Assembly: GCA_003552885.1 (NCBI GenBank)
Contig: PUPA01000043.1
Coordinates: forward strand, 1 to 34,102
Direction of reading: 5' to 3'
DNA: 34,102 nucleotides
Source: Natrialbaceae archaeon
GTDB lineage: Archaea; Halobacteriota; Halobacteria; Halobacteriales; Natrialbaceae
Below the pieces are notes generated by a model. That model saw only the letters and a list, made by a program, of their open reading frames with translations. It did no database searches and was not told the origin of the DNA. A program made the translations under genes and the position numbers. Shown here piece after piece: positions 1-8,927 of this stretch; within the stretch, counting starts at the first letter, position 1; every line of letters begins with the position of its first letter.

Positions 1-98
1 ACGGACTCGTCGGGGTTCGCGTGGCCCCCGGCGTGGCGCTCCAGCAGCTCCTCGCGTTTCCGTTCGCGGATCCGCTCGCGTTCCTCGTCTGCGGTCAT
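1..98 (-). CDS. N-terminal fragment of a leftward gene, possibly thioredoxin-like
   Basis: Only the first 32 codons are inside the window; the gene runs off the left edge. The start is the ATG at 98-96, with an archaeal TATA-like element on the same strand around 124-131, which fits a leaderless start. The visible protein is a highly charged helix (MTADEERERIRERKREELL) followed by a Gly/His/Pro-rich turn. Haloarchaeal thioredoxins often carry this kind of charged N-terminal extension before the CGPC domain, but that domain is not visible here, so the family name is only an inference. Other small charged proteins could begin the same way. Confidence 0.5.
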   Translation of the reverse strand, partial: MTADEERERIRERKREELLERHAGGHANPDES

Positions 99-291
99 GC
101 TCGTGAGTGAGGGTGGCGTCGCCCTTAAGTCTTGTGCGATATACACCAGATACCGAACGCGAATCCGGACGAGATTCTGACGACCACCGGGGAAACGGGA
201 GCCGAAATTCGCCCGGGAACGTACGAACGGCCGTCTAAGTGCCGGAAGATATCCACGTACGGATCCAGCGAAGTGCCGTATCGGAGGTCTA

Positions 292-312
292 TATTGTAAA
301 AAGTAGACAATA
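292..312 (-). terminator. Possible hairpin terminator of the TetR gene
   Basis: TATTGT at 292-297 is complementary to ACAATA at 307-312, giving a 6-bp stem with a 9-base loop. On the minus strand the loop contains a run of five T. It lies about 20 bases past the stop codon of the leftward TetR gene, inside an AT-rich patch that contrasts with the surrounding GC-rich DNA. Archaeal termination depends mainly on T-runs, so the T-run may matter more than the stem. This is inferred from sequence only. Confidence 0.3.
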
Positions 313-332
313 GCAACTCCGGGGCGGACGGC

Positions 333-932
333 TCACAGGTAGACGCGGTCGTGGATGTAGCGCTCGAACTCCGCCCGAACGCCCGGGAGCCACGTCTCCT
401 CGTCGTGGGTCGACCGCCGGAGCATCACCCCCGACAGCAGGGTCACGACCGTGGTGGCGACGGCCGCGGGGTCACACTCCTGGAACTCCCCTCGGTCGAT
501 TCCCGCCTCGATCACGTTCTCGAGGTGGCGCTCGAAGACCCCGTCGCTGCGGGTGAAGTGTCGTCGGTAGGCCGCGTCGTGGGTCGCCTGTGAGCGCAAC
601 TCGGTCAGAAGCGAGACGAACTCCAGTCGTTCGGTGCTCCCCCGGTCGTCTAGCACCCAGCCGACGAACTCCGCTACGTGCTCGCGGGGTTCGTCGATCT
701 CCTCTTCGAGGACCGACTCCTCGAAGGCGTCGAGCATGAACTCCAGACAGGCCAACACGAGGTCGTCTTTGCCCTCGTAGTGGTGGTAGACGAGCGAGGG
801 GCTCTTCCCGAAGCTCTCGCCGATGCGCTGGATCGTCAACTCCGCGTAGCCGTACTCGACGAGCGTCCGGTAGGTCGCCGCGAGGATCTCCTCTTCGGTC
901 CCCTCGGGATCGGAGAAGACGTCCTTGGCCAC
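333..932 (-). CDS. TetR/AcrR family transcriptional regulator
   Basis: A 199-aa DNA-binding repressor. The N-terminal three-helix domain (about residues 10-58) contains the TetR signature: EEEILAATYRTLVEYGY, then LTIQRIGESFGKSPSLVYHHY, then a GKDDL turn. The C-terminal ligand-binding half is helical and variable, as usual in the family, and the length is normal. I chose the GTG at 932 because the protein from there matches the usual compact N-terminus. An in-frame ATG at 1028 would add 32 Arg-rich residues and sits about 27 bases from a TATA-like sequence, so it cannot be excluded. The gene is divergent from the exported protein and RND exporter at 1095-6083, with a perfect palindrome between them, so it is probably their local repressor. 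The ligand is unknown. Confidence 0.85.
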   Translation of the reverse strand: MAKDVFSDPEGTEEEILAATYRTLVEYGYAELTIQRIGESFGKSPSLVYHHYEGKDDLVLACLEFMLDAFEESVLEEEIDEPREHVAEFVGWVLDDRGSTERLEFVSLLTELRSQATHDAAYRRHFTRSDGVFERHLENVIEAGIDRGEFQECDPAAVATTVVTLLSGVMLRRSTHDEETWLPGVRAEFERYIHDRVYL

Positions 933-1037
933 GGTATCACTCGCGTGCCGGCCGACGAACCGGCGCTCGGCCCGGACGTGGGGTCGTGTGTGGGTTGGAC
1001 ATACCCCAATTGGCGTCCACCCACGCATAAGCCGATC

Positions 1038-1053
1038 GATTGAACGTTCAATC
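1038..1053. promoter_or_regulatory. Perfect 16-bp palindrome, likely TetR operator
   Basis: The sequence GATTGAACGTTCAATC is a perfect inverted repeat in the space between the divergent TetR gene and the exporter operon. Immediately after it, about 1059-1067, lies GGTTAATAG, a TATA-like element positioned about 27-30 bases before the ATG/GTG cluster at 1091-1095. The palindrome therefore sits where a bound dimer would block TBP/TFB assembly rightward and cover the start region of leftward transcription. TetR dimers typically bind palindromes of about this size. Binding by the adjacent TetR is inferred. Confidence 0.65.
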
Positions 1054-1094
1054 AAAACGGTTAATAGCCGTCGGGGCCCGGTACCGATCAATGA

Positions 1095-3440
1095 GTGGAC
1101 TGGTTCCCGCGGGAGGTCGGCCCGAGCGGGTCGGAGGCAGGAGTGGCAGTTGATCGGGCCAGCACGGTGGTTCTCGCCGTGCTCGTGCTCTCGGTCGTCG
1201 GGATGCTCGTCCCGCCGGTCGCCGCCGGCCAGGGGAGTCCCGCGGACGCCGACCTCACCAGGGGGGAGCCCGGCATCGACGTCTTCCTCCCGGACGACGA
1301 GGTCACCCCCGGCCAGGAGACCGCACTGGAACTCGAGATCGGCAACGACGGTGAGATCACCGACCGCGGCCCGAACGCCGATCGGGTGCTCACTGCCCGC
1401 GGAGTCACCGTCGAGATCGTCGACGGCGGCCCGTTCGAGGTGAAATCCGGAGAGACGCCGATCGGGCAGATCCCCGACGGCGAGGCGGTGCCGGTCGCCC
1501 AGCGGATCGTCGTCCCCGAGGACGTCGAACCCGGCGAGTACGACGTCGACGTCGAGGTGAGCTACTCCTACCTCGCGGCGACCGGCGGCCCCGTCGGCGA
1601 CCGCAAGGAGAGCGAAACCGAGACGCTCGAGGTCACCGTCGTCGTCCCCGACGAGCCCCGGTTTGCGATCGTCGACACGGACACCGACCTCGAACCCGGC
1701 GCGAGCGGCGAGGCCGTGATCGAAGTCGAGAACGTCGGGACCGAGACCGCGACGGCGATCGAGGGAACGTTCACCGGGGAGAGCGAGGTCGTCTTCGGCA
1801 CCGAGGGAGCGGTCACCGAGAGCCTCGGCGAGCTCGCTCCCGGCGAGTCGACGACCGTCACCGCCGACGCCTCGCTCGGGGCGGGCGCCAGCGACGGCGA
1901 GAAACCGTTCGAGGCCGTCTTCACCTACGACGACCGCAACGAGGTCGAGCGGACCGCCGAGCCGATCCGGGGCTCGCTCGCCCCCCTCGAAGGGGTCGAC
2001 TTCTCCGTCGACGAGCTGGAGACCACCCTCGCGGTGGGCTACGACGGGGAGGTGACCGCGACGGTGAGAAACGACGGCCCACGGACCGTCGAGGGCGCCG
2101 TCGTCCGCGCCGAACCCGGCACCGAGAGCCTCGGCTTCCGGGAGACCGGCTACGCCCTGCCGACCCTCGAACCCGGCGAGAGCGCCGACGTCCGTTACCG
2201 GGTCGACGTCCCCGACGAGGCGGACGAGGGGCCCAGACAGCTCCGCTTTACCGTCGAGTACCCCGACGCCGACGGCGGGACCATCGCGAGCGATCCCGTC
2301 GACGAACGCGTCGTCGTCGACGACCGCGTAGACGAGTTCGAGATCGTGTCGACGACCACCGACGTCGAGCCCGGCGCGAGCGGCGAGGCCGAAGTCGAGA
2401 TCGAAAACCGCGGCCCGGAGGCGGTCCACCAGCTCCGGACCACCCTCTCGGGGAGCGGCGGGCTCACGATCGGCGACGGGGCGAGCGAGGAGCTACTCGG
2501 CAGCCTCGCCCCCGGCGAGTCGACGACGATGACCGTCGACGTCGCGGTCGCAGACAGCGTCGGCGGCGGCGAGAAGCCGATCGAGGCCGCGTTCACCTAC
2601 CGCGACGAGCGCGGGATCGAACAGACCGGCGAGACGGTCACCGGCGGGCTCACGCCGGCGGCCCAACAGGAGTTCGCCGTCGAGAACGTCGCAGACACCC
2701 TCGCCGTGGGCTACGACGGGGAGATCACGGGCGAGTTACGAAACGACGGCCCCCGGGCGGTCGACGACGCGGTGTTGATCGTCGAACCGATGAGCGACTC
2801 GCTGTTCGTCGAGGACACCCGGTATGCGCTCCCCGAACTCGAACCCGGCGAGAGCGCCGACTTCCGGTATCCGACCGACGTCAGCGGTCAGGCCGACGAG
2901 GGGCCACGGCAGGTCCGCTTTACCGTCGAGTACACCGGTGGCGACCGGACGACGCTGACGAGCGACCCGATCTCGGAACGCGTCGTCGTCGATCCGCGGG
3001 CCGACGAGTTCTCCCTCGAGGGGGTACAGACGAGCGTCGCCGCGGGCGACGCGGACGAGCTCGTGATCGAGATCACGAACGAGCGCCCGGAGACGCTCTC
3101 GAACGTCGACGCCATGCTCTACACCGACAGCCCGCTGAGCAGCGACGCCAACGAGCAGTTCGTCCCCGAGCTCGCACCCGGCGAGAGCGCCGAGATCAGC
3201 TTCGAGATCGCCGCCGACGACGGCGCCCGCGAGACGACCTACCCCGTCGAGCTCGACTTCGAGTACCGGACCGAACGCGGCTCGACGGAGCTCTCTGACA
3301 CCTACCAGTTCCCCGTCGAGGTCGTCGCGAACGAGGACTCCGGTGGCGGCATCTTCGGCTCGGTCGGCGTCCCCCTCGCCGTCTTGCTCGTGCTCACGAC
3401 TCTCGGCGCCGGCGTCGCCGTCTGGAGCCGGCGGCGCTGA
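1095..3440 (+). CDS. Exported, C-terminally anchored COG1361/CARDB-like repeat protein
   Basis: A 781-aa acidic surface protein. It has an N-terminal hydrophobic signal (about residues 22-45, ending VAAG), a long beta-rich extracellular region, and a C-terminal membrane anchor followed by SRRR. The extracellular part is made of CARDB/NEW3-like modules recognisable by recurring LEPGESA/LAPGESTT turns and NDGP/NVGT motifs. A unit of about 225 residues beginning near residues 187, 413 and 636 repeats twice in full and a third time in part. The GTG at 1095 fits the TATA spacing; the GTG at 1143, just before the signal peptide, is the main alternative. The next gene, an RND exporter, starts 3 bases after this stop, so the two are surely co-transcribed. 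This protein may act as the external partner of the exporter; that role is inferred from the pairing. Confidence 0.8.
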   Translation: MDWFPREVGPSGSEAGVAVDRASTVVLAVLVLSVVGMLVPPVAAGQGSPADADLTRGEPGIDVFLPDDEVTPGQETALELEIGNDGEITDRGPNADRVLTARGVTVEIVDGGPFEVKSGETPIGQIPDGEAVPVAQRIVVPEDVEPGEYDVDVEVSYSYLAATGGPVGDRKESETETLEVTVVVPDEPRFAIVDTDTDLEPGASGEAVIEVENVGTETATAIEGTFTGESEVVFGTEGAVTESLGELAPGESTTVTADASLGAGASDGEKPFEAVFTYDDRNEVERTAEPIRGSLAPLEGVDFSVDELETTLAVGYDGEVTATVRNDGPRTVEGAVVRAEPGTESLGFRETGYALPTLEPGESADVRYRVDVPDEADEGPRQLRFTVEYPDADGGTIASDPVDERVVVDDRVDEFEIVSTTTDVEPGASGEAEVEIENRGPEAVHQLRTTLSGSGGLTIGDGASEELLGSLAPGESTTMTVDVAVADSVGGGEKPIEAAFTYRDERGIEQTGETVTGGLTPAAQQEFAVENVADTLAVGYDGEITGELRNDGPRAVDDAVLIVEPMSDSLFVEDTRYALPELEPGESADFRYPTDVSGQADEGPRQVRFTVEYTGGDRTTLTSDPISERVVVDPRADEFSLEGVQTSVAAGDADELVIEITNERPETLSNVDAMLYTDSPLSSDANEQFVPELAPGESAEISFEIAADDGARETTYPVELDFEYRTERGSTELSDTYQFPVEVVANEDSGGGIFGSVGVPLAVLLVLTTLGAGVAVWSRRR

Positions 3441-3443
3441 TCG

Positions 3444-6083
3444 ATGGCCGATCCGACCGACGACGGACGCGGGGACGGCACGGCCGGCGGGAACGCGTCG
3501 GATCGGGGACGTCGGCCGCCCGGGCCGGGGAAGCCGCAGTCGGCTTCCGAGGCGGGTGCCGACCGCCCGGACCGCGGGGAGGGGCGGCTGAGTCGGCTGA
3601 CAAACTCGCTCATCGTCGACCGGCCGTGGATCGTCGTCGCCGCCTTCCTCGTGCTCACCGTCTTCTTCGCTATCGGCGCACCCGGCGCGTTCGGCGAGCA
3701 GGAAGCCGGCGCCGGCCAGTTCGAGGAGGACGTCGAGGAGTTCGACGCCCTCGAGGCGATGGAGGAGAACTTCGAACGCGGCGGCCGCGCGAGCGGCGGC
3801 ACCTCCGCCCAGCTGATCGTCGAGGACGAGCGGAACGTGCTCTCGGAGTCGAGCCTGTTGCGGATGCTCGAGGTCCAAGATCGCCTCGAGAACGAGGATC
3901 GCCTGCGGGTCTCCTCGACGACGAGTCCCGCCTCGCTGATCGCCCAGCAGCTCGATCCGACCGTCGAGACGCCCGAAGAGGGCTATCGCGCGGTCGACCG
4001 CGCCTCCCAGCGCCAGCTCGACGCGGCGATCGCCGACGCCGGTAGCTCCCTGCCGGTCAGTACGGACTTCTCGCCCTCGTCCGGGAGAGCCTCCGTCGCC
4101 CAGATCGCGGTCAGCTACGACACCCCACCGCGGGCGGGCACGGACGACTACGCCTCCCTCCAGTACCGGACGATCGAGATCGTCGACGAGTACGACGGCT
4201 ACGAGTACGGCGAGAACCTCTTCGTCTTCGCCGACGCCGTCTTCGAGGACGAGGTCGTCCAGCTGCTCGGGGACACGGCGATCGTCGTCTTCCCCGCGGC
4301 GATCCTCCTGATCCTGTTTTTCCTCCTCGTCGCCTACCGCGACCCGATCGACCTCGGGCTCGGGCTGGCGGCGCTGGTAATGACTCTCGTCTGGACGTTC
4401 GGTTTCATGGGGTACGCCGGCATCCCCTTCTCGGACTCGCTCATCACCGTCTTCCCGCTGTTGCTCGCGGTCGGCATCGACTTCGGCATCCACATCATCA
4501 ACCGCTACCGCGAAGAGCGGATCGACGGGGCGGGGATCGGACCCGCGATGTTGCTCACCGGCCGACAGCTCCAGACGGCGTTTCTGATCGTCACCGTCAC
4601 GACCGTCTTCAGCTTCGCGGCGAACCTCACCGCACCGCTCCAGGGGCTGCGGAACTTCGGGATCGTCGCCGCGTTCGGGATGATCTTTACGTTCCTCATC
4701 TTCGGGGTGTTCCTGCCGGCCGGCAAGGTCGCGTTCGACCGGCTACGGGAGGGAACGCGGTTCCCGCAGTTCGGCAACACCCCGCTGGGCAGGGAGGGGT
4801 CGGTCCTCGGACGGGCCCTCGAGGTCGGCACCGTGCTGGCCCGGGTCGCGCCGGCGGTCGTGCTCGTGAGCGCGCTCGTGATCGGCGCCGGCGCCGGCGC
4901 CTACGGCACGGGCGTCGACGTCGAGTTCAACCAGGAGGTCTTCTTCCCCGACGAGGAGCGAATCGAGATCTACCAGTCGCTCCCGGGGCCGCTCGCGGCC
5001 GGCCAGTACAACTTCGTCCCCGTCTTGAGCTACCTCGAGGACGACTTCGAGATCCCGTTCGTCCAGACCGTGACGGTGTACGCGGAGGACCGGGCGGTCC
5101 GTTCGGACGCCGCGCTGACCGACGTCGACCGGGCGATCCGGAACCCACCGGACGCCTTCCAGAGCGACGAGCGGCGAGCCAACGCCGACAGCATCCTCGA
5201 CTCGATCGATCGCGAGGCCGACCGCGATCCCGAGTTCGACCGGCTCGTCACCCGCTACGACACGACCGGGGACGGCGTCCCCGACCGCGAGGTCGACCGC
5301 CTCTACGACGGGCTGTTCGACAGCCCCACCGGGGACGCCGCCCGCGACTACCTGACCACGGACCGGAGCGCGACCCGGATCGAGTTCGAGCCGGAGGTCG
5401 ACGCCGAGGACGACGAGGTCGTCGCCGCCGCCAAGGCGGTCGCCGACGGGATGGCCCTCGAGGCGGTGCCCACCGGCGACTACATCGTCTTCCAGGCGGT
5501 CACCGACCGGATCTCCGAGTCGGCGGTCAACAGCCTCCTCGTGGCGTTCGTGCTCACCGCGATCTTCCTCGTGATCACCTACTGGTTCCTCGAGGGGCGG
5601 GCCGTCTACGGCGTGATCAACCTCGTTCCCGTGTTGCTCACCGTCGCCTTGCTCGCGGGCTCGATGCGGTACTTCGGGATCGCACTCTCGCCGTTTAACG
5701 CCCCGATACTGGGGGTCTCGATCGGCCTCGGCGTCGATTACACCGTCCACTTCATGCACCGGTTCGTCGACGAGTTCGAGGACGGCCCGGACGTCGACGC
5801 CGCCCTCCTGACGACCATCCGGGGGACCGGCGGCGCGCTCACCGGCAGCATGCTCACCACGGTAAGCGGGCTCGGGGTGCTGTACGTCGCCTTGATCCCA
5901 CTCATCGTCGAGTACGGGCTGTTGCTCGCACTCGGGGTGTTTTACGCCTGGGCGACGGCGATCCTGGCCCTGCCGTCGACGATCGTCGTCTGGGATCGCC
6001 TCGAGCGTCGGTACGGGGCTGCCGGCCGGGCACGGCTCCGTCGGCGGCTCCCGGACGCCGTGGCGCCCGAAGCCGACGACTGA
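3444..6083 (+). CDS. RND superfamily exporter, HAE3/MMPL type
   Basis: An 879-aa inner-membrane, proton-driven transporter with the duplicated RND layout. A Pro/Gly-rich cytoplasmic N-terminus (1-58) is followed by TM1 (about 61-80), a large external loop (about 85-270), a five-helix block (about 278-430), TM7 (about 470-490), a second external loop (about 492-690) and a final helix block to about 860. Both halves carry the conserved TM4-type motif: VGIDFGIHIINRYREER and IGLGVDYTVHFMHRF. Length and topology match archaeal HAE3 proteins rather than the longer bacterial AcrB type. Substrates are unknown; relatives move hydrophobic or lipid-like molecules. It is translationally close to the upstream COG1361-like gene and probably shares its TetR control. 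Confidence 0.88.
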   Translation: MADPTDDGRGDGTAGGNASDRGRRPPGPGKPQSASEAGADRPDRGEGRLSRLTNSLIVDRPWIVVAAFLVLTVFFAIGAPGAFGEQEAGAGQFEEDVEEFDALEAMEENFERGGRASGGTSAQLIVEDERNVLSESSLLRMLEVQDRLENEDRLRVSSTTSPASLIAQQLDPTVETPEEGYRAVDRASQRQLDAAIADAGSSLPVSTDFSPSSGRASVAQIAVSYDTPPRAGTDDYASLQYRTIEIVDEYDGYEYGENLFVFADAVFEDEVVQLLGDTAIVVFPAAILLILFFLLVAYRDPIDLGLGLAALVMTLVWTFGFMGYAGIPFSDSLITVFPLLLAVGIDFGIHIINRYREERIDGAGIGPAMLLTGRQLQTAFLIVTVTTVFSFAANLTAPLQGLRNFGIVAAFGMIFTFLIFGVFLPAGKVAFDRLREGTRFPQFGNTPLGREGSVLGRALEVGTVLARVAPAVVLVSALVIGAGAGAYGTGVDVEFNQEVFFPDEERIEIYQSLPGPLAAGQYNFVPVLSYLEDDFEIPFVQTVTVYAEDRAVRSDAALTDVDRAIRNPPDAFQSDERRANADSILDSIDREADRDPEFDRLVTRYDTTGDGVPDREVDRLYDGLFDSPTGDAARDYLTTDRSATRIEFEPEVDAEDDEVVAAAKAVADGMALEAVPTGDYIVFQAVTDRISESAVNSLLVAFVLTAIFLVITYWFLEGRAVYGVINLVPVLLTVALLAGSMRYFGIALSPFNAPILGVSIGLGVDYTVHFMHRFVDEFEDGPDVDAALLTTIRGTGGALTGSMLTTVSGLGVLYVALIPLIVEYGLLLALGVFYAWATAILALPSTIVVWDRLERRYGAAGRARLRRRLPDAVAPEADD

Positions 6084-6115
6084 CCTGAACCGGACGGCCG
6101 ATCGCGTGACGGGGG

Positions 6116-7342
6116 CTAGTCGTCCGCGGGGGCCGACGGGGCGTCGATCGCTTCGAGGCCGCGCTCGAGGTCCGCGAGCAGGTCCTCCGTCCCCTCGACG
6201 CCCGCCGAGAGGCGAACCAGCGTGTCGGTGATCCCCAGGGCCTCCCGTTCGGCTCTGGGGAGTGGCTCGTGGGTCATCGCCGCCGGCAGCTCGATCAGGC
6301 TCTCGACGCCGCCGACCGACACCGCGAGCGTGAACTCCTCGAGTGACTCCAGGAAGCGTTTGGCGTCGGCGAGCTCCCCTTCGAGCTCGAACGAGAGGAT
6401 CCCCCCGAAGCCGTCCATCTGCTCGCGGGCGAGCCCGTGTTGGGGGTGACTCTCGAGACCGGGGTAGTGGACCGCCCGGACCTCCTCGCGCCCTTCGAGG
6501 AACTCGGCGATGGCCGTCGCGTTCTCCTCGTGGCGTGCCATCCGGGTCGGGAGCGTCTTCAGCCCGCGGAGGGTGAGGTAGCTGTCGAACGGCGAGAGCA
6601 CGCCGCCGACGCCGACCTGTTGTTGGAACCGAAGCTCCTCGGCGAGCCCGTCGTCGTCGGTGATCACGGCGCCGCCGACGGAGTCGGAGTGGCCGTTCAG
6701 GAACTTGGTCGTGCTGTGGGCGACCACGTCGGCGCCCAGCTCGAGCGGGCGCTGGAAACACGGGCTCGCGAACGTGTTGTCGACGCCGAAGGTGACTCCC
6801 TCCGGGAGGCGCTCGGCGATTCCCGCGACGTCACAGAGGTCGAACCGGGGGTTCGTCGGCGACTCCATCCAGACGAGCGCGGTTCGGTCGGTCACCGCGG
6901 CCGCGACCGCCTCGACGTCGGTGGCGTCGACGTAGCTCACCGCGACGTCGAGGCGGGAGTCGAAGACGTCCGTGAGCATCCGTTTGGTCCCCGCATAGAG
7001 GTCCTCGAACGCGACGACGTGGTCCCCCGGCTCGACTGACGAGAGGATCGTGGTGAAGATCGCCGCCGTCCCCGAGGAGAAGGCCATCGCGTGCTCGCCA
7101 CCCTCCAGGGCAGCGATCCGCCTTTCGAGGGCGTGGCGGGTCGGGTTCGACAGCCGCGAGTAGACGAACTCCCCGGCGTCGGGATCGACCTCCTCGAGGC
7201 TCATCTCGGCGTCGAGACCCGGAAGGGCGAACGTCGAAGCGAGGTGGATCGGGGAGACCACGTCCCCGCTTTCGCTGCCGACCCTGAACGGCTCCTCGCC
7301 TTCGGTTACGGCCACCGTCTCGATCGATCGTTCGCGGTCCAT
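6116..7342 (-). CDS. PLP-dependent cystathionine gamma-synthase/lyase family enzyme
   Basis: A 408-aa Cys/Met-metabolism PLP enzyme of normal length. Visible hallmarks are YSRLSNPT (61-68), which contacts the phosphate of the neighbouring subunit's PLP; SSGTAAI (89-95); MESPTNP (159-165); the cofactor-binding Asp in GVDNTF (188); and the Schiff-base Lys213 in HSTTKFLNGHSD. Whether it makes cystathionine (gamma-synthase), cleaves it (gamma-lyase) or uses O-acetylhomoserine cannot be decided from motifs. I chose the ATG at 7342 because the 13 residues encoded upstream are not family-like and a TATA-like ttattac lies on the minus strand around 7365-7373. It converges with the RND gene, with only 32 bases between the stops. 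Confidence 0.88.
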   Translation of the reverse strand: MDRERSIETVAVTEGEEPFRVGSESGDVVSPIHLASTFALPGLDAEMSLEEVDPDAGEFVYSRLSNPTRHALERRIAALEGGEHAMAFSSGTAAIFTTILSSVEPGDHVVAFEDLYAGTKRMLTDVFDSRLDVAVSYVDATDVEAVAAAVTDRTALVWMESPTNPRFDLCDVAGIAERLPEGVTFGVDNTFASPCFQRPLELGADVVAHSTTKFLNGHSDSVGGAVITDDDGLAEELRFQQQVGVGGVLSPFDSYLTLRGLKTLPTRMARHEENATAIAEFLEGREEVRAVHYPGLESHPQHGLAREQMDGFGGILSFELEGELADAKRFLESLEEFTLAVSVGGVESLIELPAAMTHEPLPRAEREALGITDTLVRLSAGVEGTEDLLADLERGLEAIDAPSAPADD

Positions 7343-7570
7343 GACCGCCCCGACGGCCGACGACGAGTAATAACTTTTCATACAGCAGTAATAATTGCCG
7401 CCCGTTCGGATAACTGTCGGCTATCGTTCCGGCCGCAGCAGAACCGACGAGCCCACCGGGGACCGTTCGTTCCACCGGTTCGTATCCAGACACTCGCCTG
7501 CTCCAGGTGGTGAAACGCCGGTTCGAGCGCGAGTGGCTCGTAGCTACAAGAGGCCTTTCAGCTCGAGCCG

Positions 7571-7580
7571 ATTTTATCTG
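7571..7580 (+). promoter_or_regulatory. TATA element of the serpin gene
   Basis: An AT-rich box (attttatctg) in GC-rich DNA is centred about 27 bases before the serpin ATG at 7602. This is the spacing of a leaderless haloarchaeal promoter and supports that ATG over the upstream in-frame codons. Confidence 0.55.
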
Positions 7581-7601
7581 CCAACTCGACGAGCACGGCG
7601 T

Positions 7602-8927
7602 ATGGCCGCGAATCGGCGCAAGCTCCTGGCACTCTCGGGTGTCGTACTTGCCAGCCTGTCGGGTTGTCTCGCGGATCTCCCACCCGGTTCGGAGACCGGG
7701 AGTGAGAACGAACCAAACCCCGCTTCGTCTGAAAACCGAGTTGATCCGGACGTCGATGCTGATACCATCGACACGCTCGTTGCGGGGAACACCCGGTTCG
7801 CGTTCGACCTGTACGACCGGCTTCTCGAAGACGAGTCAGAGACGGATCACTTCCTTTCGCCGTTCAGCATTTCGATGGCGCTGGCGATGACGTGGGCAGG
7901 TGCTCGCGGTGATACCGAGGAGGCGATGGCTGACGCACTCAACTTCTCCCTCGACAGAGACGACCTCCACCCCGCATTTAACGCCTTGGACCTGGAACTC
8001 GACGAACGAGGCGATAGCGGGGGCAACGAAGACGACGAGGGGGGCGATCCGTTCGCACTCAACGTCGCCAACGCGTTGTGGCCACGCGAAGGGCTGGAGC
8101 TCCGTGAGGGATACGTCGACACGATGGAAGCACAGTATGGTGCCCTCCCAGTCGAGGTGGACTACAGTGATCCCGAGCTGGCCAGCGATGTGATCAACGA
8201 CTGGGTGGCTGACGAAACCGAAGCGCGGATCGATGATCTCGTTTCGGAAGGAGATCTCGACGAGAATCCACCGCTGGTGTTGACGAACGCGATCTACTTC
8301 CTCGCTGGTTGGCTCGAGGAATTTGACGAGGAGGACACCTACAACGCCGATTTCACCACGCTCGACGGATCGACAGGTGAGGTGTCCATGATGTCTCAGA
8401 CCGAGTCGTTTCCGTACGCCGCTGTCGACGGTCATCAGCTCATCGAACTTCCGTACATCGGAGCGGAGACGAGCATGGTCGTGTTCCTCCCGGCTGACGA
8501 GGAGTTCGAAACGTTTGAAACTGAGCTGGACGCCGATCGCCTCGACACGCTGCTCGCTCGACTCGACACGGAGTACGGGACGATCGAACTCCCTCGATTC
8601 GAACTCGAGACGTCGTACGGACTCTCCGAGGTGCTCGAAGATACGAGCGTGGAGGTCGCGTTCACACCCGATGCGAATTTCAGCGGAATGGTAGACGGCG
8701 GCGGGTTGTGGATTGACGATGTCCTTCACGATGCGTCTGTCTCCGTGGATGAAGAAGGAACAGAAGCGGCAGCCGCAACTGCCGTCATCATGGGAGATTC
8801 CGGGCCACCACCGGGGGAGTTTGAAATGGTCGTCGATCGCCCCTTCTTATTGCTAATCCGTGACCGACCGACCGGTGCGGTACTCTTCTTTGGCCGCGTG
8901 GTTGATACCCCCGACGATCCCAACTGA
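7602..8927 (+). CDS. Tat-exported lipoprotein serpin (serine/cysteine protease inhibitor)
   Basis: A 441-aa serpin. The N-terminus (NRRKLLALSG...LSGC) is a twin-arginine lipoprotein signal with the lipidated Cys at residue 22, followed by an acidic/Ser-rich tether. The serpin fold starts near FAFDLYDRLL and includes FLSPFSISMALAMTWAGARG, LTNAIYFLAGW and the C-terminal DRPFLLLIRD...GAVLFFGRV. The reactive-centre hinge EEGTEAAAAT (384-393) has the small-residue pattern of inhibitory serpins, so it should be able to insert and trap a protease. By canonical spacing P1 would be near Ser400, but the loop is about three residues longer than in antitrypsin and carries PPP, so P1 is uncertain. Codon usage is less GC-biased than in the flanking genes, which hints at acquisition. 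It probably guards the cell surface against secreted proteases. Confidence 0.92.
   Translation: MAANRRKLLALSGVVLASLSGCLADLPPGSETGSENEPNPASSENRVDPDVDADTIDTLVAGNTRFAFDLYDRLLEDESETDHFLSPFSISMALAMTWAGARGDTEEAMADALNFSLDRDDLHPAFNALDLELDERGDSGGNEDDEGGDPFALNVANALWPREGLELREGYVDTMEAQYGALPVEVDYSDPELASDVINDWVADETEARIDDLVSEGDLDENPPLVLTNAIYFLAGWLEEFDEEDTYNADFTTLDGSTGEVSMMSQTESFPYAAVDGHQLIELPYIGAETSMVVFLPADEEFETFETELDADRLDTLLARLDTEYGTIELPRFELETSYGLSEVLEDTSVEVAFTPDANFSGMVDGGGLWIDDVLHDASVSVDEEGTEAAAATAVIMGDSGPPPGEFEMVVDRPFLLLIRDRPTGAVLFFGRVVDTPDDPN

Noticed and set aside
125..316. 63-codon leftward frame near the left edge
   Set aside because: Overlaps promoter and terminator-like sequence, non-acidic composition, no homology-like motif.
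933..2429. Leftward frame continuing upstream of the TetR gene as one very long protein
   Set aside because: It is antisense to the repeat surface protein, reads as low-complexity Gly/Asp/Val/Arg sequence, and only the TetR part after 932 has family features.
2736..4493. 585-codon leftward open frame
   Set aside because: Antisense shadow of the surface protein and RND genes caused by GC-rich third positions; no domain visible.
4743..6761. 672-codon leftward open frame
   Set aside because: Antisense to the RND gene and out of frame with the cystathionine enzyme; Arg/Pro-rich with no family pattern.
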